From contig NZ_JAMXOE010000001.1 of the NCBI RefSeq assembly GCF_024055575.1, positions 1 through 64,000 on the forward strand: a stretch of 64,000 bases of DNA. Reading direction: 5' to 3'. Every line of letters begins with the position of its first letter. Within the stretch, counting starts at the first letter, position 1. Position numbers and translations under genes: made by a program. Source of the stretch: Mucilaginibacter flavidus (GTDB lineage Bacteria > Bacteroidota > Bacteroidia > Sphingobacteriales > Sphingobacteriaceae). The notes beneath the pieces are model-generated. The model was not told the origin of the DNA, did not search any database, and saw only the letters and a list, made by a program, of their open reading frames with translations. Positions 47,059 through 55,914 of this stretch are shown piece after piece.

Positions 47059-49671
47059 ATGGATATCGAAAATAATGAAGAAGATTCTAGTAAAACCAAC
47101 GAAACACAACTTAAAATTAGAACTCTTGAAACTGATATTTTAGATTTCACTTCAGAACTACCATATTGGGCTCAATATTTGTCGGAAAAAATATTGTCGG
47201 GCGACTCAGTTTCGGAGGCAGATTATCAAGTAGCCTATGGCTTTCTATTAGAGGATTCAGGGTTACTTGAAAAAACTGAAAGACCCCAAATAAGCATAAT
47301 TTGCAAGAGCAACTCGGGTCTTTATAAGAATGATCTTCAATTACTTAAACTTTTCGGCGTAGAGGGAATTAACGCGCTTGTTTCCGATCAAACGCTTGAA
47401 TTTTGCCCCAATCTTACAATAATTTATGGCTCTAATGGATCCGGGAAGTCTGGTTATATTCGTTTATTGAATAATGTATTTATAACTAAAGGCGATAAAA
47501 CGATTTTACCAAATGTCCATGAATCTACTGTGCTTGACAAAAAAGCCAAGTTCAACTTTTTGTCAAATGAACAAAACTATGTGCTAGACTACCCTGGCGA
47601 TTGTTCTAACTCTGAATTTAAGCAATTTTCGGTATTTGATGAAAAAGCGGTTCACGCTCATTTAGACCTTAAAAATCAATTTGAATTTCGTCCATCAGGT
47701 TTGTCTTTTTTTGCTGAACTTATTGAAGGGTACAAAAGGTTAGAGGAGTTAATACATGAGGACATAGGCCAACATTCTAAATTCCCGGACGTGTCGGTTT
47801 TCTTTGACGGAGATTCTGAGATAAAAAATATTATCACTCAACTGTCCTCCAAGTCAAAAATTGAACATTTTAAATCTTACATCCCTTTCACGACCGACGA
47901 CAAAGATGGAAGGATCATTCTTGAGGAAAAAAAAGCCCGATTAATTGCTTTAAAAAAAGACAAAGAAATACAAGATTTAGGTCACTACAAATCGTTACTT
48001 GTGAATCTAAAAGCCTCATTTAATAATGTTAATCGCTATTTCACTAATGATCAAATAACTAAAGCCGGAGAAAAAATAAATGATTGCATAGCTAAGGAAC
48101 AACTCGCTGCAAATAACAATATCGATCAATTTAAATCAAATTTAATAAAAGATGTAGGGGGCTTGGAGTGGAAAAACTTCATAATTGCGGCAGATAACTT
48201 TGCGCGATTGCAACAAGAGAATACATCCTATCCCCAGCAAACTGATATCTGTTTGTTGTGCCAGCAACCTTTGTCGCCTGAAGCAATTACATTAATTTCT
48301 GCGTATTGGTCATTTATCAAAAGCAAAGCGGAGCAAGATAGCAAAGAGGCGCAAAATGCGTTAGACCAATCAAAAACTATGTTGCACAACTTAGAGTTAA
48401 ATCTATTGCCCGACTCTAATATTCTACATAAGTGGCTATTAGAAAATAAATCGTCTGAACTCAAAACTATTGTTGAATTGCTTCAAAATCAAGTAAAATT
48501 GCGTGGTGCGTTGATTGCCGCGTTAAATACAAAGACGATATCGTATTTAAAAGAAGTTCAGTTAGATACGACCATATTAGATGACATTATTAATGATCTG
48601 GACCAACGAATACTAAGTTTACAAAAGTCGGATGTTTCCAAAGACATTTTAGAACTTCAGCAAAGGATAACATTCTTTAATCATAAAGAAAAATTAAACG
48701 ATCATATTTCGACAATTCAAACAACAATTTCAGAAATGGATTGGGTTAGTAAAGCGCAAAAAGCAAAGAGTAAAATTGCCAAACGAGATATAACTAACAA
48801 AGAAAAAGAGCTATCTGGAATGTATTTTAATCAAGCTTATATCGATAAATTTAACGAAGAGTGTATCAAGCTAAACGGAGATTTTGGAATAAGTATCAAC
48901 CACACCGCTTCAGCCGGAACTTCATATCGGCAATTATTTATAAAAGGGAAACAACCTTCGGAGGTATTAAGTGAAGGTGAGCAGAAAGTCATATCGCTTG
49001 CTGATTTTTTATCTGAAACGATTTTATCAGGGGTTAATAGAGGCATTATTTTTGATGATCCTGTAAACTCCCTGGATGAAAAAAGAAAAGGCAAGATATC
49101 AGAACGATTGATTGAAGAATCGTTGTCGCGGCAAGTGATAGTTTTCACACACGATCTGGTTTTCGTCTCTCAGTTAATTACTAGTTGTGAGGATGGTGGT
49201 AAAAAGCATCTTTGCCACTGGATTGAAAAACGTGATGGTAAGCCAGGTTATATATCCCTAGAAAATGCACCGTCATATGAAAAAGAATATAGAAACAACA
49301 ACATTCCTTTAAATCACTACCAATCCGCTAAAAAGATAGATTGTACCGCGAAAGATAGAGAATCGCATATTAGGGATGGTTTTACTAGTTTGAGAACGTG
49401 CTATGAGGTGCTGGTAATTAATGGCCTTTTTAAAAACGTTGTTCAGCGATTTAATGAAAGAGTAAGTGTTGACACTTTAAAAAATGTAAACTTTGACGTC
49501 ACTGTCAGAGACGAAATTTCAACTGGTTTCTATAATTGTTGTAAATATATGGAGGGTCATTCGCATAGTGACGGTTATCCTTATCAAAAGCCAGAACTTG
49601 ATAATTTAAATGAGGAAATTCAGCGGTATAATGCAATAAGGGCCAAAGTCACAGCCAAACCTTCAAAGTAG
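47059..49671 (+). CDS. RloC/PrrC-like AAA ATPase with zinc-hook CxxC, candidate anticodon nuclease or defence ATPase
   Basis: The 870 residues hold an ABC/SMC-type ATPase split by a coiled coil: Walker A GSNGSGKSG (124-132), coiled coil about 265-600 interrupted by C398-x2-C401 (CLLCQQPLSPE, like a Rad50 zinc hook), signature SEGEQ (638-642), Walker B IIFDDP (D666) and a switch histidine in TFTHD. The last 110 residues contain R779-x3-E783 and H834/H836, a spacing reminiscent of the R-E-H triad of PrrC/RloC anticodon nucleases. No restriction-modification genes lie nearby. The gene is visibly more AT-rich than its surroundings, a sign of transfer. Defence is an inference. Confidence 0.75.
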   Translation: MDIENNEEDSSKTNETQLKIRTLETDILDFTSELPYWAQYLSEKILSGDSVSEADYQVAYGFLLEDSGLLEKTERPQISIICKSNSGLYKNDLQLLKLFGVEGINALVSDQTLEFCPNLTIIYGSNGSGKSGYIRLLNNVFITKGDKTILPNVHESTVLDKKAKFNFLSNEQNYVLDYPGDCSNSEFKQFSVFDEKAVHAHLDLKNQFEFRPSGLSFFAELIEGYKRLEELIHEDIGQHSKFPDVSVFFDGDSEIKNIITQLSSKSKIEHFKSYIPFTTDDKDGRIILEEKKARLIALKKDKEIQDLGHYKSLLVNLKASFNNVNRYFTNDQITKAGEKINDCIAKEQLAANNNIDQFKSNLIKDVGGLEWKNFIIAADNFARLQQENTSYPQQTDICLLCQQPLSPEAITLISAYWSFIKSKAEQDSKEAQNALDQSKTMLHNLELNLLPDSNILHKWLLENKSSELKTIVELLQNQVKLRGALIAALNTKTISYLKEVQLDTTILDDIINDLDQRILSLQKSDVSKDILELQQRITFFNHKEKLNDHISTIQTTISEMDWVSKAQKAKSKIAKRDITNKEKELSGMYFNQAYIDKFNEECIKLNGDFGISINHTASAGTSYRQLFIKGKQPSEVLSEGEQKVISLADFLSETILSGVNRGIIFDDPVNSLDEKRKGKISERLIEESLSRQVIVFTHDLVFVSQLITSCEDGGKKHLCHWIEKRDGKPGYISLENAPSYEKEYRNNNIPLNHYQSAKKIDCTAKDRESHIRDGFTSLRTCYEVLVINGLFKNVVQRFNERVSVDTLKNVNFDVTVRDEISTGFYNCCKYMEGHSHSDGYPYQKPELDNLNEEIQRYNAIRAKVTAKPSK

Positions 49672-49673
49672 TT

Positions 49674-49991
49674 CTAAAATAATCGTTCGAAAATATCAAG
49701 GCAGTTATATAATCTTTCGATCCAACATTTTGCAATTTCAAGACCTATTGCTTCTACCTCTAGTGGTTCTAAACTGTGGCTCGAATTATTGTTAATAGTA
49801 TTAAGGGCTTGCGGCTCTTTCGAAACTGCATTTTGCCACAAACCGTTATCGAGCCTTATAAAAAAGCTATCTTCTACAAATCGGTTTTTAAAAGAAATTA
49901 GAAATTCTGGCATGTCCCATTTAAGTGGCTCTTTAACTACAACATCGGTTTCGAGCCCTTTTATCACTGTTTTTATATTAAAAGTATTCAT
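49674..49991 (-). CDS. Hypothetical protein, 105 aa
   Basis: The small acidic protein (MNTFNIKTVIKGLETDVVV) starts with beta strands and ends in a helix (EAIGLEIAKCWIERLYNCLDIFERLF). No family is recognised. It stops 2 bp from the end of the RloC-like gene on the opposite strand. Its promoter region carries two direct copies of a palindromic word, which suggests regulation, perhaps of itself. Confidence 0.6.
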   Translation of the reverse strand: MNTFNIKTVIKGLETDVVVKEPLKWDMPEFLISFKNRFVEDSFFIRLDNGLWQNAVSKEPQALNTINNNSSHSLEPLEVEAIGLEIAKCWIERLYNCLDIFERLF

Positions 49992-50018
49992 TCAATATAT
50001 TTTTAATCAATTCAAAAA

Positions 50019-50062
50019 TACTAAATAAATTAGCATTTACAATTATTTACTAAATAAATTAG
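50019..50062 (-). promoter_or_regulatory. Twin palindromic operators before the 105-aa gene
   Basis: TACTAAATAAATTAG occurs at 50019-50033 and 50048-50062, 29 bp apart. Each is an inverted repeat CTAA-N5-TTAG. The location, 28-71 bp upstream of the ATG at 49991, is that of a promoter. The rest of 49992-50184 shows no gene. Confidence 0.5.
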
Positions 50063-50184
50063 TAAATAACTTTTCTCCCGCTGTCCGTAGTTTCCAAACT
50101 AAGGACGACTATGCCTGGAGACTTTGTCTCCATTAAGCCTCCCGCTGCTAATAGTTTCCACCGTGCATAACACTTATTGCATTA

Positions 50185-51801
50185 TTAACCGCCATCATTT
50201 GTTTTGGTATTCGCCGGCACATTTGGTTCGTTAAAGTTATCACTCCCTTTTTGCCGGATGCGATTGTCGCGCGCCGTCGTCCCTAATATTTGAGCCACCA
50301 GTTCTGGGCTGAGCATTTTATCAATTGTAGATGTTTTGCGGTCCCAATCGGGGTTGAGCTTTAAATGTGGGGGTGGCTTTTCTTGGTCATTGGTCAATAC
50401 GTGACTAATTATTGGCGGGGACTGTATAACCTGCGCGGTTGTGTGCTCCCCATAAGGCCCTTGTTCATACGTAATCCCCGGCTCCGGAAACCCCTCCCTA
50501 CCCTCCCCCGGGAGGGAATCGCACGGGGCTGCCGCTTTTTCATCCGGATATTTTTTTTGGTCGTTGGTCATTAGTGCTGGTTGTATGTCTTGTGTGGTTG
50601 TGTACTCCGCAGCAGGCCTTTCTTCATATATAATTCCTGGCTGCGAAAACCCCTCCCTGCCCTCCCCTGGGAGGGAATCGCACAGGGTGGCCGCTTTTTC
50701 TACGTCATTGGTCAACAATGGATTGGAATATCGAAGCAGCCGGTTTACCGTAGCCAGGCCTACGCCCAACTGGTCGCTTATTTCGCGCTGGCTGTGGCCG
50801 TCGGCGGCGAGGGCGGCTATTTTATTGGCCAGGTGTTGGCGGTCTGCGGCGGTGCGGGTGAGCAGGTGGTGGCGTTCGGGGCTGTAGCCTTCAAACTCAA
50901 AATGCAAAAACGTGCCGGGCTTTTGGATGCTGCACAGGGCTACATTGTCGTGGCCGTAGCGTTGGCGGGTATTGCGCTGTTTGATTTGCTTGAGGTAGCA
51001 AAGATCAGTGTCGGCGGTGCTTTTGCCGATGGCGAAGGCGCTGTCGGCAAAGTTGATGAGCAGCTTGCTGCCGTGCAGGTCGTCTGCGCTGATGGGTTGG
51101 GTGGCGTTCCGGCGTTTTGGGGTATGCGCCAGTACGAGTATGGACAGGTTGTGTTCGGTTTTTAACGCTTTGAGGCTTTTCATCAACGCAAGCGCCACCG
51201 CCGAATTTTCAGTGCCGCCACGCAGGCAGGTAATATTGTCGATTATCAGCACGGTGGCCTTCGCCTGGTTTACTTTATATTCGATTGCGGCAATGAGCAG
51301 CTCGTTTTCGTTGACATTGGGCGGCGGGTCGGGGATGAAATTATACTGGGCACGGAAAAAATTATCCGAAAATTTATAGTCTTCTTCGCCCCGGCTGTAA
51401 CGCAAGCCGAACTGGGCTTTGCTTAGCTCGAAATCGATGTAGAGCACACGGGCGGGCGGCGCCTGGCAGGTGAAAGGTGCAATGCTTTGTCCACGGGCAA
51501 TGCTTTCGCCGATCTGCACAGCCAGGATGGATTTGCCGATGTTGGTATCGGCGAACAGCATACACAATTCGCCCTGGTGCCAAAGCTCGCCCAGCAGCAT
51601 TTTGGCTTCGGGTTCGCGCCGGGCGAGTTCCAGCCAGCGGTTGCCGTTTTCGATGGTAAACATGCGGCGAATGTCGTCGGGACTGGGTCGCGCGGGTTCG
51701 GGGCGTGATTTTCTCCTGGCGGGGCGGTACGGCAGTCCGCGGCCTTCGGCGCGCAATTGTTCAATGATGGGCGGGCGTTCGGATAGTGGGTTGGTTTGCA
51801 T
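50185..51801 (-). CDS. RepA-like AAA_25 ATPase with repeat-expanded C-terminal tail
   Basis: The 538 residues show the RecA/DnaB-like ATPase of mobile-element RepA proteins: LFADTNIGKSILA as Walker A near 88-100, VLYIDFE, VLIIDNITCL as Walker B near 195, and VLAHTPKR. An HTH (QREISDQLGVGLATVNRLLRY) follows near 340. The tail from about 355 contains two copies of CDSLPGEGREGF with similar flanks, encoded by palindromic DNA. The last 60 residues return to normal sequence. Such proteins are helicase-loader-like replication factors of small mobile elements in Bacteroidota; no integrase or primase is seen with it. Confidence 0.8.
   Translation of the reverse strand: MQTNPLSERPPIIEQLRAEGRGLPYRPARRKSRPEPARPSPDDIRRMFTIENGNRWLELARREPEAKMLLGELWHQGELCMLFADTNIGKSILAVQIGESIARGQSIAPFTCQAPPARVLYIDFELSKAQFGLRYSRGEEDYKFSDNFFRAQYNFIPDPPPNVNENELLIAAIEYKVNQAKATVLIIDNITCLRGGTENSAVALALMKSLKALKTEHNLSILVLAHTPKRRNATQPISADDLHGSKLLINFADSAFAIGKSTADTDLCYLKQIKQRNTRQRYGHDNVALCSIQKPGTFLHFEFEGYSPERHHLLTRTAADRQHLANKIAALAADGHSQREISDQLGVGLATVNRLLRYSNPLLTNDVEKAATLCDSLPGEGREGFSQPGIIYEERPAAEYTTTQDIQPALMTNDQKKYPDEKAAAPCDSLPGEGREGFPEPGITYEQGPYGEHTTAQVIQSPPIISHVLTNDQEKPPPHLKLNPDWDRKTSTIDKMLSPELVAQILGTTARDNRIRQKGSDNFNEPNVPANTKTNDGG
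50440..50713. repeat. Two in-frame palindromic repeat units inside the RepA-like gene
   Basis: CCCCTCCCTACCCTCCC-CCGGGAGGGAATCGCAC (about 50490-50524) and CCCCTCCCTGCCCTCCC-CTGGGAGGGAATCGCAC (about 50650-50683) are near-identical, each with a CCCTCCC/GGGAGGG stem, and the flanks (GTTGTGT-CTCC, CATA-TAAT-CC-GGCT-CG-AAAC, GCCGCTTTTTC) are also duplicated, giving a tandem of about 150-bp units. The palindrome is read as protein without a stop. Confidence 0.75.
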
Positions 51802-51845
51802 GGGGATAGTGATTACAACAAATTTAAGGGGTTGTTTTGGTTAAA

Positions 51846-51870
51846 GTGCTGACACTGTTTTGTCAGTACT
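51846..51870 (-). promoter_or_regulatory. Inverted repeat before the RepA-like gene
   Basis: GTGCTGACA-CTGTT-TTGTCAGTAC contains the stem CTGACA/TGTCAG. It lies about 45 bp before the RepA start codon, in the promoter region on the minus strand, and could be an operator or an origin-side hairpin. Confidence 0.4.
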
Positions 51871-51892
51871 TGGGGCGATTTGTAGGCGTGAA

Positions 51893-52016
51893 ATTTAACC
51901 ATAGGAGATACGGAGGATGCACAGAGCGCACAGAGATGGAAAAGAAGGCGGTAAGAAAATGAATTTAACGGCTCAGTGACCTCGGCGTTTTTTTCTCAGT
52001 GTCTTTGTGGTTAAAT
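51893..52016. repeat. TTTAACCA...CACAGAG / CTCAGTG...TGGTTAAA palindrome
   Basis: The left arm (TTTAACCATAGGAG, CACAGAGCGCACAGAGA) and the right arm (TCTCAGTGTCTTTGTGGTTAAA) form an imperfect long hairpin of a type very widespread in bacteria. It lies in the 649-bp spacer 51802-52450, which holds no supported gene. Confidence 0.65.
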
Positions 52017-52164
52017 GTTCGCCCTTGTTTGTGTTGTCACCGACAAGACAGGGTTAGAATGGTGAAAACACCAACAAAGGCGCAATTTCTGTCAACTCAA
52101 AAAAGCGGAACACCCTGATTATAAACAAATTACAGCAACACATCCCAAAACGCAAAATTACATA

Positions 52165-52265
52165 ACAATTGGTTATCAGATACTTACATTTTGATAAAAT
52201 ATCAATTAACTGATAATCAGCATGTTTCATGGTGTTCCATCCCGTTCTGCGGAAAAATGGAACGC
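52165..52265. repeat. 101-bp dispersed repeat, copy B, with hairpin
   Basis: It matches 7448-7548 in the words ACAATTG, CTTACAT-TTGATAAA, ACTGATAAT, AGCATGTTTCA and GTTCC...GGAACGC. The stem here is GTTCCAT/ATGGAAC (52234-52263), whereas copy A has GTTCCGT/ACGGAAC, so paired positions change together. It lies about 365 bp upstream of the RepA-like gene. Confidence 0.65.
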
Positions 52266-52450
52266 ATGGCGGGTGGTTATCCGGCTATTTTACCCCCACG
52301 CGGACGGTTAAAATCATTAAAGTTTATTTTGTGACGTACCTCAACGGCTTAAATGATGCCCGTCACTTAACTAATCCGCCCGTGGTTGTACCTTCGTTAA
52401 AAAACGGTTCCAATTTCCGTTATTAACCCGGTTATCGAAAATTAATAAAT

Positions 52451-53065
52451 ATGTGGTGGCAGTACGCTTTGGTTTTTTTGGGGTCGTTTATATTTGATGT
52501 GGTGGCCATTCCGTTCCCGCCCGCTTTCACTATTATGATCTTTTTCCAAATAATGTATGGGTTAAACATCTGGACGGTTATTATAATTGGCGTTGCGGGT
52601 TCAATTTTAGGCAGGTATGTACTTACGCTTTATATCCCGCTGCTGGCTGGTGGCATCTTTAAAAAATCAAAGAATGAGGACATCCAGTTCCTTGGTGAAA
52701 AAATGAAGGAAAAGGGCTGGAAAGGGCAAATGGGTATTGTTGCTTATTCCTTATTGCCCCTGCCCACAACACCGCTGTTCCTGGCGGGCGGCATTGCAAA
52801 AATCCGCCCGCTGTATATTATCCCGGCATTTTTTGTGGGCAAATTCACCAGCGACGCTATTACCGTAAATTTAGGTAAGTATGCCTCGGAGCACATCAAT
52901 ACAATGTTCGATACCGTTTCGTGGAAATCGATTGCGAGTTTGATTGTTTGGCTGCTTTTTTTGGGCGCGGTTTTGTTTATCGACTGGCGCACGCTTATAC
53001 AAAAGAAAACATTTACGCTAAACTTTAGGATATGGAAGCGGCGCAAGGTTGTTAATGATGGGTAG
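52451..53065 (+). CDS. VTT-domain (DedA/YqaA-like) membrane protein
   Basis: The 204 residues have about five membrane helices. The half-helix motif YSLLPLPTTPLFLAGGIAKI, preceded by a cytosolic helix with KMKEKGWKGQMG, fits the VTT/SNARE-associated fold, where the G and P residues break re-entrant helices. Relatives take part in lipid scrambling or membrane homeostasis. The nitrilase gene follows 36 bp later on the same strand. Confidence 0.75.
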   Translation: MWWQYALVFLGSFIFDVVAIPFPPAFTIMIFFQIMYGLNIWTVIIIGVAGSILGRYVLTLYIPLLAGGIFKKSKNEDIQFLGEKMKEKGWKGQMGIVAYSLLPLPTTPLFLAGGIAKIRPLYIIPAFFVGKFTSDAITVNLGKYASEHINTMFDTVSWKSIASLIVWLLFLGAVLFIDWRTLIQKKTFTLNFRIWKRRKVVNDG

Positions 53066-53101
53066 AAAATAATACTTTTACATTCCATTTAATTAACCCC
53101 T

Positions 53102-53911
53102 ATGCTAAAGATCAGCCTTGTGCAATTTACCCCCGAATTTGGCGCCCCCGCTAAAAACCTGCAGCACATAGCCGGTTTGCTGCAGGGTGTTGAAACAGAT
53201 ATCATCCTCCTGCCCGAGCTTTGCACTACGGGTTACTCCTTTTTAAACCAGGCAGAAGCACTGGCCGCTGCCGAAAGGCTGGATGGCGAAAGCATTGCTT
53301 TTTTTAAACAACTGGCTAACGAACATAAAGCTATGGTGATAGCCGGCTTTGCCGAGCGGGATGGCGAAAACGTGTACAATTCGGCATTGATTGCTTTGCC
53401 CGGCGGGGAACTGAAGGTGTACCGTAAAACCCACCTGTTCTTCCGCGAAAAGGTATGTTTTAGCGAAGGTAATTCGGGATTTTTTATCGTCGACCACCCG
53501 CTAAAGGATTGTAAAGTGGGCGTGATGGTCTGCAACGACTGGCGGTACCCCGAAGCTGCCCGCAGTCTGGCCCTGCTGGGCGCGGATATCATAGCCTGTC
53601 CGTCGAACCTGGTGTCGAATGTGTGGGGAATTGGTATGGCTGCGCGGGCTTTGGAAAATAAAGTTTATGTAGCCGTTGCCAACCGCTGCGGCACCGAAAC
53701 CCGGCAGATGAACGACGGCAGCACACAATCATTAACCTTTACCGGCGGCTCGGTAGTTTATAACTTCACCGGCGAACCCATTGAACAGGCTGACAAAACT
53801 GAACAGCGTGTAACAAGTCTCGAAATAGATCCTTTACTAACCAGGGACAAATTTTTTAACGCTTATAACGATTTGTTGAACGATCGCAGGCCGGAGTATT
53901 ATTTGGGTTGA
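53102..53911 (+). CDS. Nitrilase-superfamily carbon-nitrogen hydrolase
   Basis: The 269 residues have the catalytic triad E39 (LLPELCTTGY), K109 (YRKTHLF) and C144 (MVCNDWRYPE). The protein is short and cytosolic, of the omega-amidase/carbamoylase size class. The substrate cannot be assigned; the motif CNDWRYPE is typical of simple amidases. A second, different nitrilase is convergent 58 bp away. Confidence 0.9.
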   Translation: MLKISLVQFTPEFGAPAKNLQHIAGLLQGVETDIILLPELCTTGYSFLNQAEALAAAERLDGESIAFFKQLANEHKAMVIAGFAERDGENVYNSALIALPGGELKVYRKTHLFFREKVCFSEGNSGFFIVDHPLKDCKVGVMVCNDWRYPEAARSLALLGADIIACPSNLVSNVWGIGMAARALENKVYVAVANRCGTETRQMNDGSTQSLTFTGGSVVYNFTGEPIEQADKTEQRVTSLEIDPLLTRDKFFNAYNDLLNDRRPEYYLG

Positions 53912-53969
53912 TGTGATAAAATACCCTTTAACCATATTTGAGACTATAATACAGCCGCAGGCTGTGGCC

Positions 53970-54929
53970 CTATCCTTCCTTCCCCATATCCAGCCAAACT
54001 ACCTTCTGCTCGCTTTTATGCGCTTTACCAATAATGTCCTTATACAAATCGGGCCTGCGGGCTTTTCTATAGCGGTAGCCCCCGGCCCGGGTTAATTTAT
54101 CAGCGGTTATTTCGGCTATAACAAAACTATTGTCCATGGTGCGGCATTCGGCCATAATTTCACCAAATGGGTCGATAATCATGGAGCAGCCGTTTTTCAG
54201 TTGATCGTGGTCCATACCGATGGCATTGGCAAATATGGCGTATATCGCATTGTCGTAAGCGCGCGCGGGCAACCATTTCATTAACCATTCGCGACCTTTG
54301 GGGCCATCAAATTCGGCGCGCAGAATCTGGGCATTAGCTTCCTTGTCTTTCCACAATCTGGCATCAACAAAACCAGCACCCGGCCGGGTTGATGGTGTGC
54401 ACATGGTAACATGGGGCATAAAAATAATATCGGCGCCAAGCAGTGCCGTTGCCCTTACGTTTTCGATCACGTTGTTATCGTAGCAAATCAGTATGCCACA
54501 TTTCCATCCGTACAAATCAAAAACTGTATAGCTGTCGCCTGGAACCAGGTGTGTATTTATAAACGGATGCAGCTTGCGGTGGCTTGCCGCCAGTCCGGTT
54601 TTATCAACGCATATGTAGGGTTTGTACAGGTTACCCTCAGCATCCTTTTCGAAGAGGCCCGCCAATATGGTAATATCAAATTCGGCCGCAATTTGCCGCA
54701 GTGCTTCAACACTGGGGCTGTCGGTCAGTTCTTCCGCAAGCTCCAGCATTTGGGCTTTTGAAAGTCCTCGTGCGAAGGTGTAACCCGTTATGCAGCATTC
54801 GTGAAAGGCAATAACGTTTGCCCCCGCCGCGCTTGCCTGCCGGGCCAGCCTCTTAATAACTGAAAGGTTATAGATTTTGTCGCCGCTTTTATGCTCAAAC
54901 TGGGCGGTAGCAATTTTGATGATTTCCAT
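53970..54929 (-). CDS. Second nitrilase-superfamily hydrolase
   Basis: The 319 residues show E44 (IAFHECCITGY), K119 (SHRKLHPF) and C149 (ILICYDNN), then the HVTMCTPSTRPGAGFVD insertion. It is longer than its neighbour and has YDNN after the cysteine, so it belongs to a different branch, perhaps near the N-carbamoyl-amino-acid or beta-ureidopropionase group. Substrate unknown. No signal peptide. Confidence 0.88.
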   Translation of the reverse strand: MEIIKIATAQFEHKSGDKIYNLSVIKRLARQASAAGANVIAFHECCITGYTFARGLSKAQMLELAEELTDSPSVEALRQIAAEFDITILAGLFEKDAEGNLYKPYICVDKTGLAASHRKLHPFINTHLVPGDSYTVFDLYGWKCGILICYDNNVIENVRATALLGADIIFMPHVTMCTPSTRPGAGFVDARLWKDKEANAQILRAEFDGPKGREWLMKWLPARAYDNAIYAIFANAIGMDHDQLKNGCSMIIDPFGEIMAECRTMDNSFVIAEITADKLTRAGGYRYRKARRPDLYKDIIGKAHKSEQKVVWLDMGKEG

Positions 54930-54995
54930 GTGTTTTGTTTAATGTTAGTCAAAACTACCCATTGCGACGTGGGGATACTTGGAAGAAACCGACGT

Positions 54996-55078
54996 TTTGA
55001 AAAAAGTCGAAAGTCTTTAGTCGAAAGTCCTAAGTCGAATATTCACTTTTGACTTAAGACTCCCGACTTAAGACTCCT
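54996..55078. repeat. Word-type palindrome (AGTCGAAAGTC)
   Basis: AAGTCGAAAGTCTTT-AGTCGAAAGTCCTA-AGTCGAA faces TTTTGACTTAAGACTCCCGACTTAAGACTCC. It fills the gap between the second nitrilase promoter and the AraC stop, and uses nearly the same word as 22571-22605. Confidence 0.65.
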
Positions 55079-55081
55079 CCC

Positions 55082-55888
55082 CTACATCTGCATAAAATTA
55101 ATAGCGAGCAAATTGCTGTTGCTGCGGTATTGTAATGGCGTAACGCCTGAGCTTTTTTTAAACCAGTTATTTAGATGCGCCTGGTCGTAATAGCCGCTGT
55201 CGTAAACAATAGCTGCCAGTTTGTCGTCGGGTGGGTGGTTTTTAAGCAGCTTTAAAAAATGCTGCAGTTTAATAACGTCCGCAAACTTTTTGGGGTTGAT
55301 ACCAATATAATGTTTGAATTTGCGCTGCAGTTGCCGCTCGGTAACGGGGATTATTTTCAACAAGCCCTCAACTGTTACAATGCCCTTGTGCTGATAAATC
55401 AGGCTGATGGCCTGGTTAAAGGCTGCTTCGGTAGGGTATGCAGCAGTCATTTTTTTCAAAAGGAATTTTTCAATAACGGCGATTATTTCATGGCTGCATT
55501 TGGCGCTCTGTATTTGAGCTTCAATCTCGTGCACCTCGCTACCATAAAAATCAATAAGGTTGATGGTGCTGTTATTCAACTCATCTGCCGATACCTTAAA
55601 TAATGCGTTGATACTGTATGGATGCAAAACCACTACCACCATACCCAGGCTACCAGTCGCCTGCAAATCGTAATAATGGGTTATTTGCCCATATACAAAA
55701 CTGCGTGGCTGCGTTTGTTGCGCTACATCATTATGATAAAGCTGCTTAAACTGATTTTTATAATGAAATACAATGCCGGGGTTACCATCCGAAAACAAAC
55801 GGTAGTTTGAATGAATGTTCCGGTCGCTCTCTAAAATTAAATAGTGCTTTACGATGGATGACAGTGCTGCTGTCGGTGGCAATTGCAT
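55082..55888 (-). CDS. AraC-family transcriptional regulator
   Basis: The 268 residues have an N-terminal DUF6597-like sensory part (LPPTAALSSIVKHYLILESD) and a C-terminal double HTH (about 165-260) with RQLQRKFKHYIGINPKKFADVIKLQ and AAIVYDSGYYDQAHLNNWFKKSSGVTPLQYR. The regulated genes are unknown; the Fe-S protein gene lies 361 bp away in the opposite direction and may be a target. The N-terminal type is common in Bacteroidota. Confidence 0.87.
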   Translation of the reverse strand: MQLPPTAALSSIVKHYLILESDRNIHSNYRLFSDGNPGIVFHYKNQFKQLYHNDVAQQTQPRSFVYGQITHYYDLQATGSLGMVVVVLHPYSINALFKVSADELNNSTINLIDFYGSEVHEIEAQIQSAKCSHEIIAVIEKFLLKKMTAAYPTEAAFNQAISLIYQHKGIVTVEGLLKIIPVTERQLQRKFKHYIGINPKKFADVIKLQHFLKLLKNHPPDDKLAAIVYDSGYYDQAHLNNWFKKSSGVTPLQYRSNSNLLAINFMQM

Positions 55889-55914
55889 ATGGCGCGGTTT
55901 GCTTTATAAAGATA

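Noticed and set aside
50581..51165. 194-codon open frame on the plus strand
   Set aside because: Antisense to the RepA-like ATPase gene, whose Walker motifs are in the other strand.
46335..52265. Intact prophage or conjugative element
   Set aside because: No integrase, capsid, terminase, tra or mob gene is visible; only a decayed RAYT, a RepA-like gene and accessory genes.
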